From Fimenecus sp964540535 (GTDB lineage: Bacteria > Bacillota > Clostridia > Oscillospirales > Acutalibacteraceae): 64,000 nt of DNA. Location: the NCBI GenBank assembly GCA_964540535.1, contig CAZIMO010000003.1:1-64000 (forward strand), in the 5' to 3' direction. The translations under genes were made by a program, and so were the position numbers. Below, piece after piece: positions 1-8,282 of this stretch. Below the pieces are notes generated by a model. The model worked only from the letters and a program-made list of their open reading frames with translations. It had not been told where the DNA came from and did no database searches. Position 1 is the stretch's first letter. Every line of letters begins with the position of its first letter.

Positions 1-60
1 GGTTCCTTTTACTTATCTCGTCGTTGTTTAATTTTCAAGGTCCATTGATTGTTGCCTCCC
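1..60 (-). promoter_or_regulatory. rRNA operon leader, boxA-like; 16S gene presumably just off the left edge
   Basis: Read leftward, this stretch contains TGGACCTTGAAAATTAAAC. That resembles the boxA antitermination sequence (TTTGAAAACT type) in Firmicute rrn leaders and spacers. A small GC hairpin (CCCG/CGGG, about 58-72) lies just upstream, and two strong leftward promoters sit at 82-110 and 185-213. No protein reading frame is present. The rRNA gene is not in the window, so the assignment rests on the leader alone. Confidence 0.55.
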
Positions 61-81
61 GTTTTTCACGGGTGGACTTTT

Positions 82-110
82 ATATTATCACAATCTTCGG
101 AGTTTGTCAA
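82..110 (-). promoter_or_regulatory. Sigma-A promoter P2 of the leftward rRNA operon
   Basis: Reading minus, the -35 is TTGACA (110-105), the spacer is exactly 17 nt and the -10 is TAATAT (87-82). It is the downstream member of a tandem pair. No gene on the minus strand starts within the window to its left, so it must drive something beyond position 1. Confidence 0.75.
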
Positions 111-184
111 CACTTTTTTAAAACTTTTTTTAAAATCTTTTCAAGTTTTGTTTTTGTTGAACCTCTCTCGAAGAGAGCTTTGAT

Positions 185-213
185 ATAATATCACAATGAA
201 AACAACTTGTCAA
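185..213 (-). promoter_or_regulatory. Sigma-A promoter P1 of the leftward rRNA operon
   Basis: Reading minus, the -35 is TTGACA (213-208), the spacer is 17 nt and the -10 is TATTAT (190-185). A short hairpin (CTCTC/GAGAG, about 163-177) lies between P1 and P2. Tandem near-consensus promoters about 100 nt apart are typical of rRNA operons. Confidence 0.75.
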
Positions 214-363
214 CAGTTTTTTAAAACTTTTTTCAAAAAATATCAAAAAACTTTTAAAAGCTGTTTTTTGCTCTTTATTATAGTATATAAATCAATTTTT
301 TGAATAAATAGACTTATTTCGGAAAAGATAGTAGAGCAAAATATTATCCGAGAGAGAGATTTT

Positions 364-1068
364 ATGGATACAAGAAAAGACAGACGCACAAAGAAGAAGT
401 TACTTTTTCAAATTCTCGCAATTATCCTTGTAAATGTCCTTGTGATTTCCGCAATTGCTTATACCTATGCCGAAAGCACGCAAACACTTTCGCAAATCGG
501 CTCACGAGGACAGGAAGTAAGGCAAATTCAGCAAAAGCTTCGCGAATTGGGATTGTATTCAGGTTCTGTTGACGGAGTTTACGGAACCGCAACGCAAAAA
601 GCCGTTCGCCAATTTCAAAAGAACTGCGGACTTTCTGTTGACGGAATTGCAGGACCTAAAACCCTGCTCTATTTGGGATTAGGTTCAGGTACAACCTCGT
701 CATCATCGGGATACAGCTCAAGCGATGTGTATTTGCTTGCCAAGATTATTGCCGCAGAAGCACGAGGTGAATCATATACAGGACAGGTTGCCGTAGGCGC
801 TGTTGTACTGAACAGAGTTCGCCACGCATCTTTCCCTGACAGCATTTCGGGAGTGGTTTACCAAGCAGGCGCATTTTCGGCAGTGCGTGACAGCAATTGG
901 AGCGTTGCCCCTGACGCCACATCTCAAAAAGCGGCACAAGACGCAATAAACGGTTGGGACCCGACAGGCGGCGCTATTTACTATTACAATCCTGCAAAAA
1001 CAAGCAATCAGTGGATAAGGTCACGTCCTGTAATTACCACTATCGGCAGACATATATTCTGCAAATAA
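364..1068 (+). CDS. sleB: Spore cortex-lytic enzyme, SleB/CwlJ family with peptidoglycan-binding domain
   Basis: A 234-residue envelope hydrolase. Residues about 13-36 form a hydrophobic N-terminal segment (uncleaved anchor or signal). Residues about 43-105 are a PG_binding_1 domain with the pattern G-x-x-V-x-x-I-Q-x-x-L and DGVYGTATQKAVRQFQ. Residues about 122-234 are the Hydrolase_2 (SleB/CwlJ) domain, with AKIIAAEARGE carrying the likely catalytic Glu and VAVGAVVLNRV following. Family members degrade muramic-lactam-containing spore cortex during germination, which implies a spore former. It is a single gene pointing away from the rRNA promoters, with purine-rich GAGAGAGA 6 nt upstream of ATG. 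No sporulation-sigma promoter could be assigned. It could also be a vegetative hydrolase of the same fold. Confidence 0.9.
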   Translation: MDTRKDRRTKKKLLFQILAIILVNVLVISAIAYTYAESTQTLSQIGSRGQEVRQIQQKLRELGLYSGSVDGVYGTATQKAVRQFQKNCGLSVDGIAGPKTLLYLGLGSGTTSSSSGYSSSDVYLLAKIIAAEARGESYTGQVAVGAVVLNRVRHASFPDSISGVVYQAGAFSAVRDSNWSVAPDATSQKAAQDAINGWDPTGGAIYYYNPAKTSNQWIRSRPVITTIGRHIFCK

Positions 1069-1143
1069 GCATAAGCAAAACCGATATGGTTTAAATCAGC
1101 ACATTTTCTTTTGCACTGCGTTAAAACTTTCATCGCATTAAGA

Positions 1144-1171
1144 AACGGCGAAGTCACAAGACCTCGCCGTT
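1144..1171 (-). terminator. Hairpin terminator between sleB and the aromatic operon
   Basis: AACGGCGA pairs with TCGCCGTT, extended by a further 3 bp after one mismatch, around an ACAA loop. It lies between convergent genes (sleB plus, aroQ minus). The flanking tracts are only moderately T-rich, so it probably ends the long aro transcript and may serve both strands. Confidence 0.6.
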
Positions 1172-1181
1172 CATTTATTAT

Positions 1182-1613
1182 TCAGCTGTATTTTTCACAA
1201 AGATATTTCATCGCAAAACGATAGCCCTCAAGTCCTTTGCCGATAATATGCTCTTCACAAGCCATACCTGCGTATGAAATCTGACGGAAATTCTCACGCT
1301 TGGTCACATCTGAAATGTGAACCTCAACTGCGGGGATCGACACTGATTTTAATGCGTCTAAAATTGCAACGCTTGTGTGGGTATAAGCGGCAGGATTTAT
1401 AACAATTCCGTCAAAATTGCCGTAAGCCTCTTGAATTTTATCGACTATTGAGCCTTCATGGTTCGACTGAAAGCACTCGGTCTCACAGTTAAGCTCGTCT
1501 GCCCATACCTTAATCTTTTCAAGCAGACTGTTATAGTTATCTTTTCCGTAAATGCCGGGCTCACGAATTCCCAGCATATTTATATTCGGCCCGTTTATTA
1601 CAAGAATTTTCAT
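1182..1613 (-). CDS. aroQ: 3-dehydroquinate dehydratase, type II
   Basis: A 143-residue cytosolic enzyme that converts 3-dehydroquinate to 3-dehydroshikimate. The start is INGPNINMLGIREP, the type II signature (catalytic Tyr follows in PGIYGK). INPAAYTHTSVAI and VHISDVTKRENFR match the substrate-binding segments, with the catalytic His in VHISD. Length is typical. Its ATG overlaps the stop of the aroE-aroK gene as ATGA, with GGAG about 10 nt upstream, so translation is probably coupled. It is the last gene of the aromatic operon, before the hairpin at 1144-1171. Confidence 0.96.
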   Translation of the reverse strand: MKILVINGPNINMLGIREPGIYGKDNYNSLLEKIKVWADELNCETECFQSNHEGSIVDKIQEAYGNFDGIVINPAAYTHTSVAILDALKSVSIPAVEVHISDVTKRENFRQISYAGMACEEHIIGKGLEGYRFAMKYLCEKYS

Positions 1614-2830
1614 ATTTTTTCAAGCTCCTTTGCAATTCGCTGCGCAACTTCGTCAACAGTACCGTTGCCGTCGATTTCAATATCGGCAAAGCCGCGGTAA
1701 AGGGGCATTCTTTTTTCATAAAGCGCTTTTACACCGTGCATTTGAGAAAGAGGTCTGCCGTTTGAAGGGAGCAAATCTGCATTTCTATTTATAAAAACGA
1801 TAATTCCGTTCTGTTTTAAAGGCTTATAGTTCTCGGGTCGGGTTACAGCTCCGCCGCCTGTTGCTATAATTCGGCTTTTTTCTTTGCCTGCAAGGTTAAT
1901 CGCTGTATTTTCGCACCGGCGGAAATATTCTTCGCCTTTTTCAGCAAAAATTTCGGGAATAGGCATATTTTCTGCATTCTCGACCATCTCATCGGTATCA
2001 ACAATTTCTTTATTGAGTATTTTTGAAAGTGCTGCACCTACCGTTGATTTGCCGCAGCCTGCCATACCGACAAGCACAATATTACACATTTCCATTTGCA
2101 AATTCTTTTCAATCTTTTTGCAAACAGAAGTGTCAAGCTTGGTATCGAAAAAGATTTCGTGAGATTTTTTTGCCTGAGCTACAAGCATTGAAAGTCCTGA
2201 AGCACATGGAATACTTCTCTCTTCCGCTTCTAAAATCAGTTTTGTTTTGAGCGGATTATACACCACGTCAAGCACACCGCATAAATTTTTGAAATCGTCA
2301 AGATTTACAAGGGATTTCAAATTATTCGGATACATACCCACGGGAGTTGTGTTTACAATAATCTCGCTATCGAAATGAAGATAAATATTATCATAATTGT
2401 TTTCGGTATTAAGGTCAACAACGATAACCTCTTTTGCCCCGAAATCACGAAGCACGGTCTGCACTGTTGCGGACGCACCGCCACCGCCGAGAACCAAGGT
2501 CTTTTTGCCCTGCACACTTATTCCCGACTTTTCGAGCATATAAACAAATCCGAAATAATCGGTATTATCACCGTAAAGCTTGCCGTCACGGACAGTAATT
2601 GTATTTACCGCACCGATTTTCTCTGCTTCGGGAGAAAGCACATCGAGATATGGAATAACTGCTTTTTTATAAGGTATTGTTACATTTATTCCGCTGAAAT
2701 TATGCCCGGTCATAAAATTTTCAAGCTTTTCAGGCTGAACCTCAAAAAGACTGTAATCATTATTGCCGAGAGCATTATGTATTTGCGGTGAAAAGCTGTG
2801 CGGCAAATGCTCGCCTAATAATCCGTACAT
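1610..2830 (-). CDS. aroE-aroK: Bifunctional shikimate dehydrogenase / shikimate kinase (AroE-AroK fusion)
   Basis: A fused polypeptide of about 406 residues. Residues 1-250 are AroE: SFSPQIHN (substrate), NVTIPYK with the catalytic Lys, GDNTDYFGF with the catalytic Asp, and a GGGGAS Rossmann loop. From about residue 253 it is AroK: GMAGCGKST (Walker A), DTDEMVE, FRRCE and ATGGGAVTRPEN. The two catalyse consecutive NADPH-dependent reduction and ATP-dependent phosphorylation of shikimate. I chose the ATG at 2830 rather than an upstream start. GGAGG lies 7 nt before it, it overlaps the pheA stop as TAATG, and it opens directly with the AroE fold (MYGLLG). All key motifs of both halves are present, so both activities are expected. 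Confidence 0.93.
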   Translation of the reverse strand: MYGLLGEHLPHSFSPQIHNALGNNDYSLFEVQPEKLENFMTGHNFSGINVTIPYKKAVIPYLDVLSPEAEKIGAVNTITVRDGKLYGDNTDYFGFVYMLEKSGISVQGKKTLVLGGGGASATVQTVLRDFGAKEVIVVDLNTENNYDNIYLHFDSEIIVNTTPVGMYPNNLKSLVNLDDFKNLCGVLDVVYNPLKTKLILEAEERSIPCASGLSMLVAQAKKSHEIFFDTKLDTSVCKKIEKNLQMEMCNIVLVGMAGCGKSTVGAALSKILNKEIVDTDEMVENAENMPIPEIFAEKGEEYFRRCENTAINLAGKEKSRIIATGGGAVTRPENYKPLKQNGIIVFINRNADLLPSNGRPLSQMHGVKALYEKRMPLYRGFADIEIDGNGTVDEVAQRIAKELEKI

Positions 2831-3975
2831 TACATTACCTCCGAATAACTTCCTAAATAGTGAAAACGTTCGCACTCATCGTTTAACTGTTCGAGAATTT
2901 CATAAAATGCCTCATCATAAACAGATGCTGACATATCAAAGTAAAACATAAATTCAAAATCTTTGTTCTGCATAGGTCGGCTTTCAAGTTTAAGCACATT
3001 TATGCCCAAAGCATAAAAACGGGCAAGAGTATGATAAAGTGAGCCCGGGCAATGAGGCAAAGTAAGCACAAAGCTTGTTTTGTCAGCACCCGGATAAATC
3101 TCAAGCTCTTTTGAAATACATATAAACCTTGTGTAATTGTTATCTTTATTCTGCACACCGTCAGAAATCACTGTCATACCGTAAAGGTCACGGCAATTTT
3201 CAGATGAAATTGCGGCAACATCTGTGCGGCCGCTTTCCATAACCATTTTTGCCGCAACCGCAGTATTCTCGCAAACGGTTACTTTTATGTCGCTGTGCTT
3301 ACGCAAAAAGTTACTGCACTGATTGATTGCCTGCTCGTGAGAAAAAATCTCTTTTATTCCGTCAAGAGTTGCGCCCTTGTTACCTAAAAGGCAGTGATTT
3401 ATTTTAAGACGGAAGCTTTTTACAATATAGAAATTATGTTCTGCCATTAAATCGTAAACTCCGTTGACACTGCCTGCCGTGCTGTTTTCAATGGGCAGTA
3501 CGCCGTATTTGCAAAGTCCGTTTTCAACCGCATTCACAACATCATGCCAAGTTTTAAAATATGCCATAGTGGGATATTTGAACAGTTTTTCACAGGCAAG
3601 ACCCGAATAAGCCCCCTCAACGCCTTGGCAGGCTACCATAGCTTTTTGCGGAAAAATATTGGGCGTATTTTCAACAGCCGATTTGATTTTTGCGGTAATT
3701 TCACCGCTTCGGTCAAGATATTTGTGCTGATAGGAGCGTGAAACATTCATAATTGTATCATAAAGCACACGGGAATACACCTCAAGCTCTTCGCCTGCCA
3801 TATCGCCTATTCGATTTAAAAGCTCCCGTTCTCTTTTAGCGTCAAGAACAGGCAGATTGTTTGCTTTTTTATATCTGGCAACATCAAGGCAAGCTTCCAT
3901 TCGCTCTTTCCAAAGCTTAACTATTTGATTATCGATTTCATTTATTTTACTTCTGATGTTTGAAAGGTCTTCCAT
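2830..3975 (-). CDS. pheA: Chorismate mutase / prephenate dehydratase (P-protein)
   Basis: 381 residues in three modules. Residues about 1-85 are an AroQ-class chorismate mutase helix bundle (IRSKINEIDNQIVKLWKERM, VARYKK). Residues about 105-285 are prephenate dehydratase, starting QGVEGAYS and ending with the conserved Thr-Arg-Phe of NYTRF. Residues about 295-375 are an ACT domain with PGSLYHTL and ESRP, the family's Phe-binding region. It makes phenylpyruvate from chorismate and is probably feedback-inhibited by phenylalanine. An upstream in-frame TTG exists, but the ATG at 3975 has GAGGTGG immediately before it. It overlaps aroE-aroK by one base. Confidence 0.95.
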   Translation of the reverse strand: MEDLSNIRSKINEIDNQIVKLWKERMEACLDVARYKKANNLPVLDAKRERELLNRIGDMAGEELEVYSRVLYDTIMNVSRSYQHKYLDRSGEITAKIKSAVENTPNIFPQKAMVACQGVEGAYSGLACEKLFKYPTMAYFKTWHDVVNAVENGLCKYGVLPIENSTAGSVNGVYDLMAEHNFYIVKSFRLKINHCLLGNKGATLDGIKEIFSHEQAINQCSNFLRKHSDIKVTVCENTAVAAKMVMESGRTDVAAISSENCRDLYGMTVISDGVQNKDNNYTRFICISKELEIYPGADKTSFVLTLPHCPGSLYHTLARFYALGINVLKLESRPMQNKDFEFMFYFDMSASVYDEAFYEILEQLNDECERFHYLGSYSEVM

Positions 3976-3983
3976 AATCCACC

Positions 3984-5048
3984 TCAAAGAATAATATCTA
4001 TCATAGTTAATGCCGTAACCGCCTCAACTACAGGAACGGCACGCTGAACAATGCAGGGGTCGTGTCTGCCCTTAATCTGCAATTTTTCTTCTGTTTTGCA
4101 TTTAAGGCTTACGCTGTTCTGTTCTTTAAAGATTGACGGAGTTGGCTTGAAGGCAACATTAAAAATTATAGGCATTCCGTTAGTAATTCCGCCGTTTATT
4201 CCGCCTGCATTATTTGTAACAGTCCTGATTTCGCCGTCAGTAATACAAAAACCGTCATTATTCTCACTGCCGAAAAGTTCTGTTGCGTCAAATCCGTTGC
4301 CGAATTCAATACCCTTAACCGCAGGAATACCGAAAATATTCTTGGCAAGCCTGTTTTCAACGCCGTCAAACATCGGGTCGCCGTACCCGGCGCCGACTCC
4401 TGTTACGGCGCATTCAACAATACCGCCGACAGAGTCGCAGTTTTCACGGGCGTTGTCAATTAAGGCTTTCATCTTATCCCCTGCCGTATCGTTTATGACA
4501 GGAAAATCCTTTTTTCCGATTTCGTAATTTTCAACATTCACAGGGTTAAATTTATCGTCATAAACATCTTTAATTTTAAGAATATGCGCCTGCACGTTTA
4601 TTCCGTAGTCTTCAAGAATTTGCATACATACCGCGCCTGCAAAGCAAAGCGGAGCTGTAAGTCTGCCCGAAAAATGACCTCCGCCGGCAACATCGTTAAA
4701 TCCGTTATACCGCATATAACCTGTAAAATCAGCGTGCGATGGTCGGGGTAAATCCATTATATTATTATAATCTGACGAATGAGGATTTTTATTGTAAATC
4801 ACCGCGCACAGAGGTGATCCGCAAGTGATACCGTTTACAAGTCCTGAAACAATTTCAGGCATATCGGGCTCACGGCGGTTGGTTGAATACTGATTTCTGC
4901 CGGGAGCGCGGCGTTCCATAAAGATATGCACCTTATCCAAATCTATTTTTTTGCCTGCGGGAAGTCCGTCAATCACAACACCTATTCCGCAAGAATGCGA
5001 TTGACCGAAAACTGATATTTTTATTTTTTCACCTGTCATTGATGACAT
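3984..5048 (-). CDS. aroC: Chorismate synthase
   Basis: About 354 residues, slightly shorter than the usual 360-390. It converts 5-enolpyruvylshikimate-3-phosphate to chorismate using reduced FMN. Motifs seen are FGQSHSCGIGVVIDGLPAG, RRAPGRNQYST, RPSHADFTGYMRY, GGHFSGRLTAP and the C-terminal RHDPCIVQRAVPVVEA. The frame extends upstream into aroA. The ATG at 5048 is preferred because GGGAGG sits 8 nt before it; it overlaps the aroA end by 20 nt. An ATG three codons further in (5039) is the alternative. SHSCG stands where many homologues have SHG. Confidence 0.95.
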   Translation of the reverse strand: MSSMTGEKIKISVFGQSHSCGIGVVIDGLPAGKKIDLDKVHIFMERRAPGRNQYSTNRREPDMPEIVSGLVNGITCGSPLCAVIYNKNPHSSDYNNIMDLPRPSHADFTGYMRYNGFNDVAGGGHFSGRLTAPLCFAGAVCMQILEDYGINVQAHILKIKDVYDDKFNPVNVENYEIGKKDFPVINDTAGDKMKALIDNARENCDSVGGIVECAVTGVGAGYGDPMFDGVENRLAKNIFGIPAVKGIEFGNGFDATELFGSENNDGFCITDGEIRTVTNNAGGINGGITNGMPIIFNVAFKPTPSIFKEQNSVSLKCKTEEKLQIKGRHDPCIVQRAVPVVEAVTALTMIDIIL

Positions 5049-6297
5049 TTGCATTGCCTCCCATTCGGTTAAAATCATTAAAGAAATGCGGATATGACTT
5101 TTCAACTGCCTGCGCGTCGGTAATTTCTACCGCATTTTTGCAAAAATTACTTAAAATTGCCGCCGACATTACAATTCTGTGGTCGTTACAGCCGTCAGCC
5201 GTTCCGCCGATTAAACTTTCCTTCCCTTTAATAATAAGTCCGTCAGCAGTTTCTTCCGCTTTTCCGCCTAAAGAAGTGATCATATTTACAATAGCTTTTA
5301 TGCGGTCGCTTTCTTTTATGCGAAGTCTGCCTGCGTTGATTATCTGCGTTTCGCCTTCGCATACAGATGCAACAACTGAAATTATAGGCACAGCGTCAGG
5401 AATATCGGCCGCATCAACAGTAATTCCGTTCAATTTATTTTTCTTAACCGTGATTTCCGTTCCGTTGGTCTGCACATCTGCACCCATTCTGCGAAGCACG
5501 TTTAAAATCGCCTTGTCGCCTTGCGGTGAATTTATATCCAGATCCTCGACAGTGACACCTTTGTCGCACATTGCCCCTGCGCAGAGAAAAAACGATGAAT
5601 TTGACCAATCGCCGTCAACAGTTATTTCTTTAGGCGAAATATATTTCTGATTACCTTTAATTATGTAAAGATTTTCTTCTTCAATAATTTCAATGCCGAA
5701 TTTGCGAAGCGCCGAAAGGGTAATGTTCAAATATGAACGGGACTCAACAGGGGGAATAAGCTTTATTTTGCTGTCGCCGTCAAGCAATGGCAGCGCGAAA
5801 AGCAAGCCTGTAATAAACTGTGAGCTTACATTGCCGAGAATTTCATATTCCCCTGATTTAAGCCTACCTGTTAAATGCAGTGGAAATTTGCTTCCGTTAT
5901 GAAAGACAATGCCCATTCGTTCCATTTCTTCCTTTAAAGGTGAAATCGGTCTTTCGGGCAGTCTGCCGTGACCCGTTATTGTTGCGTCAATGCCCAAAGC
6001 TGACACCACAGGAAGCAAAAAACGCAGAGTTGAACCGCTTTCACCGCAGTCAAGCTCTGCTTTTTCGTTAAATTTATTTGGTTTAACAGTGATAATTTCA
6101 CCGTCAACAGAAATATCCGTACCCATATTTTTAAGGCACTCAACAGTAGCTGCAATATCCTTTGACATCACATTGCAATGTACTTTTGTGGCACAGTCGG
6201 CCAAAGCCCCGCAGATAAGAAGTCTGTGAGCGTCAGATTTTGATGAAATTGCCTTAATTTTACCCGATACTTGGGCAGGTGCGCAGATAACATTCAT
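5029..6297 (-). CDS. aroA: 3-phosphoshikimate 1-carboxyvinyltransferase (EPSP synthase)
   Basis: 422 residues, normal length. It transfers enolpyruvyl from PEP to shikimate-3-phosphate. Visible family features are ISSKSDAHRLLICGAL (N-terminal Lys for PEP/S3P), ESGSTLRFLLPV in the PEP region, GRLPERPISPL, GNVSSQFITGLLFALP, the DGDWSNSSFFL segment, RIKESDRI, and the C-terminal DHRIVMSAAI. It is an inside-out alpha/beta barrel. The start abuts the end of aroB with no gap, so it is translationally coupled. Class I or II behaviour toward inhibitors cannot be decided by eye. Confidence 0.95.
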   Translation of the reverse strand: MNVICAPAQVSGKIKAISSKSDAHRLLICGALADCATKVHCNVMSKDIAATVECLKNMGTDISVDGEIITVKPNKFNEKAELDCGESGSTLRFLLPVVSALGIDATITGHGRLPERPISPLKEEMERMGIVFHNGSKFPLHLTGRLKSGEYEILGNVSSQFITGLLFALPLLDGDSKIKLIPPVESRSYLNITLSALRKFGIEIIEEENLYIIKGNQKYISPKEITVDGDWSNSSFFLCAGAMCDKGVTVEDLDINSPQGDKAILNVLRRMGADVQTNGTEITVKKNKLNGITVDAADIPDAVPIISVVASVCEGETQIINAGRLRIKESDRIKAIVNMITSLGGKAEETADGLIIKGKESLIGGTADGCNDHRIVMSAAILSNFCKNAVEITDAQAVEKSYPHFFNDFNRMGGNANVINDR

Positions 6298-7353
6298 TTA
6301 ATTCAATCCTGCTTTTATAAATTTTTTCAATTCATTAACCGATATTTTTTCTATTTTGCAAAGTCCGTATTTTTCGGGAATTATAAGCGAAATTGTATCG
6401 AGACTTCTCTTTTTATCTGAAAGTGAAGCCTTATATAATTCTTCTGCCGTAAAACCGCATTTTGTGGGCAAGCTGTTTGCTTTGAGAATTTCAATAAGCA
6501 TTTCGGTAAAATCTTCGTTTGCAAGCCCTGTTTTATATGCGCCCTGTGTTGCAATTACCATTCCCATTGCCACTGCGTTGCCGTGCGAAACGGTAAGATT
6601 ACTGCATTTTTCAATAGCGTGACCTATTGTGTGGCCGAAATTCAAGAGCTTTCGCTCGCCGTTTTCAAATTCATCACGGTCAACAACATCGCGTTTTATC
6701 TCAACGCAACGCTTAATTACATATTCTATATTCTCTTTAATGCTGTTGTTCTTTAAAAATGTAAGAAATTCGCCGTCTAAAATCATTCCGTATTTTATAA
6801 CCTCGGCGCATCCCTCGTTAAAGATTTCTTCGGGCAGGGTGTTAAGGGTTTCGCAGTCGGCATAAACCGCAATCGGCTGATAAAATGCGCCGCAAAGGTT
6901 TTTGCCGGCATTTAAATTGACAGCTGTTTTACCGCCCACAGAAGAATCTACCATTGAAAGCACAGTTGTTGGGATTTGCACAAAATCAACACCGCGAAGA
7001 TATGAAGCTGCCGCAAAGCCTGTTAAATCGCCTGTAACTCCGCCGCCGAGAGCTATAAACAAATCTGTTCTTGTAATACTGTTTTCAGCGCAGAATTCTT
7101 GAATTTTTCCGAAATTTTCAAGAGATTTTGACTCCTCGCCGTGTGGGAACACAAATTCACAAACAGAATATCCGCTGTTTGCAAGGCTTTTTTTCACTCT
7201 CTCGCCGTAAAGCCCGAAAACCGTATCGTCAGAAACAATTACGGCGCGGCAGGACTTTTTGATTTCGGCAAGCATTTCACCCACGCTGTCTAAAAATCCC
7301 GACCCGATATGCACATTATATTCTTTTGAAGCTGAAACCCTAACGATTTCCAT
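6298..7353 (-). CDS. aroB: 3-dehydroquinate synthase
   Basis: About 351 residues; cyclises DAHP to 3-dehydroquinate with NAD+ and a divalent metal. Motifs are GEESKSLENF, GGGVTGDLTGFAAASYLRG, IPTTVLSMVDSSVGGKTAVN, and the metal-binding HTIGHAIE and SHGNAVAMGM. A GTG start at 7362, overlapping the tyrA stop as GTGA, is possible. The ATG at 7353 with GGGTGA about 5 nt upstream looks better; the difference is three residues. Confidence 0.95.
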   Translation of the reverse strand: MEIVRVSASKEYNVHIGSGFLDSVGEMLAEIKKSCRAVIVSDDTVFGLYGERVKKSLANSGYSVCEFVFPHGEESKSLENFGKIQEFCAENSITRTDLFIALGGGVTGDLTGFAAASYLRGVDFVQIPTTVLSMVDSSVGGKTAVNLNAGKNLCGAFYQPIAVYADCETLNTLPEEIFNEGCAEVIKYGMILDGEFLTFLKNNSIKENIEYVIKRCVEIKRDVVDRDEFENGERKLLNFGHTIGHAIEKCSNLTVSHGNAVAMGMVIATQGAYKTGLANEDFTEMLIEILKANSLPTKCGFTAEELYKASLSDKKRSLDTISLIIPEKYGLCKIEKISVNELKKFIKAGLN

Positions 7354-7358
7354 TTTCT

Positions 7359-8192
7359 TCACCCATCAATCTTTTCTTTTAAAATTTTACCATCTCGCAA
7401 AAGCTCTGCAAGCTTTTCAAAGCCGTTATCTTCCAGCGCTTTTTTATATTGTACTAAATTATTAACTATTGCGTCAATCTCATTTATAAGATTATCGCGG
7501 TTTTCAAGAAATAATTCAGCCCACATATACTCATTAAGGTACGCTACTCTTGTCAAATCCTTATAACTGCCTGCCGAAAAGCCCTTATGCACCAGTGCGT
7601 TAGGACTTTTTACATAAGCATTTGAAACCACATGGGCAAGCTGTGAGGTAAAGGCGATTATTTTATCATGCTCTTCGGGAGTAGAAATCTGAATATTAGT
7701 AAAACCGATTTTAATAAAAAGGTCTTTAATTAAATTAACACATTCTTCGGGAGTATCTTCGTAAGGAGTAAGAATCATTGAAGAATTATTGAACATTTTC
7801 GGTGTTGAATACTCAAAGCCCGAAAAATGCAGACCTGCCATTGGGTGGGCGCCTATAAACACAAAGCCGTTTTCTTTTGCGGTATCATAAAGCGCGTCGC
7901 ACACATAGCGCTTAACACCGCTTATATCCATAACAATCGCGCCCTTTTTAAAGAACTTGGCATATTGGGTTATGCAGTCAATTGACGCTTGAGGATAAAG
8001 TGAAACAATAACCAAATCGCACTCGCAAAGATTATCCTTTGTTAGTTCTTCTTTGATAGCACTAACTTCAAGCGCTTTCAGCAATGCTTCACGGCTTCGG
8101 TTCATACCCAGCACCGTATGCTTTGTATTGAGAGTAATCGCCTTGGCAAGCGAACCGCCCATAAGACCCAATCCGATAATTCCGATTTTCAT
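7359..8192 (-). CDS. tyrA: Prephenate dehydrogenase
   Basis: About 277 residues. It oxidatively decarboxylates prephenate to 4-hydroxyphenylpyruvate, the tyrosine branch that competes with pheA downstream. The N-terminal Rossmann motif is GIIGLGLMGGSLAKAI, followed by SLYPQASID, MDISGVKR, GAHPMAGLH with the conserved His, and SQLAHVVSNAY. There is no C-terminal ACT domain, so Tyr inhibition, if any, must act elsewhere. The ATG at 8192 begins MKIGIIG. An upstream GTG would only add a non-homologous decapeptide. A clear Shine-Dalgarno is missing. The 90-nt gap to aroF contains a 7-bp inverted repeat (ACGGTAC/GTACCGT). Confidence 0.94.
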   Translation of the reverse strand: MKIGIIGLGLMGGSLAKAITLNTKHTVLGMNRSREALLKALEVSAIKEELTKDNLCECDLVIVSLYPQASIDCITQYAKFFKKGAIVMDISGVKRYVCDALYDTAKENGFVFIGAHPMAGLHFSGFEYSTPKMFNNSSMILTPYEDTPEECVNLIKDLFIKIGFTNIQISTPEEHDKIIAFTSQLAHVVSNAYVKSPNALVHKGFSAGSYKDLTRVAYLNEYMWAELFLENRDNLINEIDAIVNNLVQYKKALEDNGFEKLAELLRDGKILKEKIDG

Positions 8193-8282
8193 TTTAATAG
8201 CCGCACGGTACAGTATCTGCACAAAGAACCGTTAAAAACAGCTTTTGCACACAGTACCGTTCCTTTCATTGTTTTTGTCAGC

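Noticed and set aside
4051..4527. 158-codon plus-strand ORF inside aroC
   Set aside because: Exactly antisense to a well-conserved enzyme, no ribosome site, Pro/Ser/Leu-rich composition typical of reverse-strand artefacts.
5039..5650. 203-codon plus-strand ORF over aroA
   Set aside because: Antisense shadow of EPSP synthase with no Shine-Dalgarno and no recognisable domain.
8189..8269. 26-codon minus-strand ORF between aroF and tyrA ending as ATGA on tyrA
   Set aside because: No ribosome site before its ATG and no enrichment of regulatory codons, unlike the 28-codon leader. It could aid coupling but is not supported.
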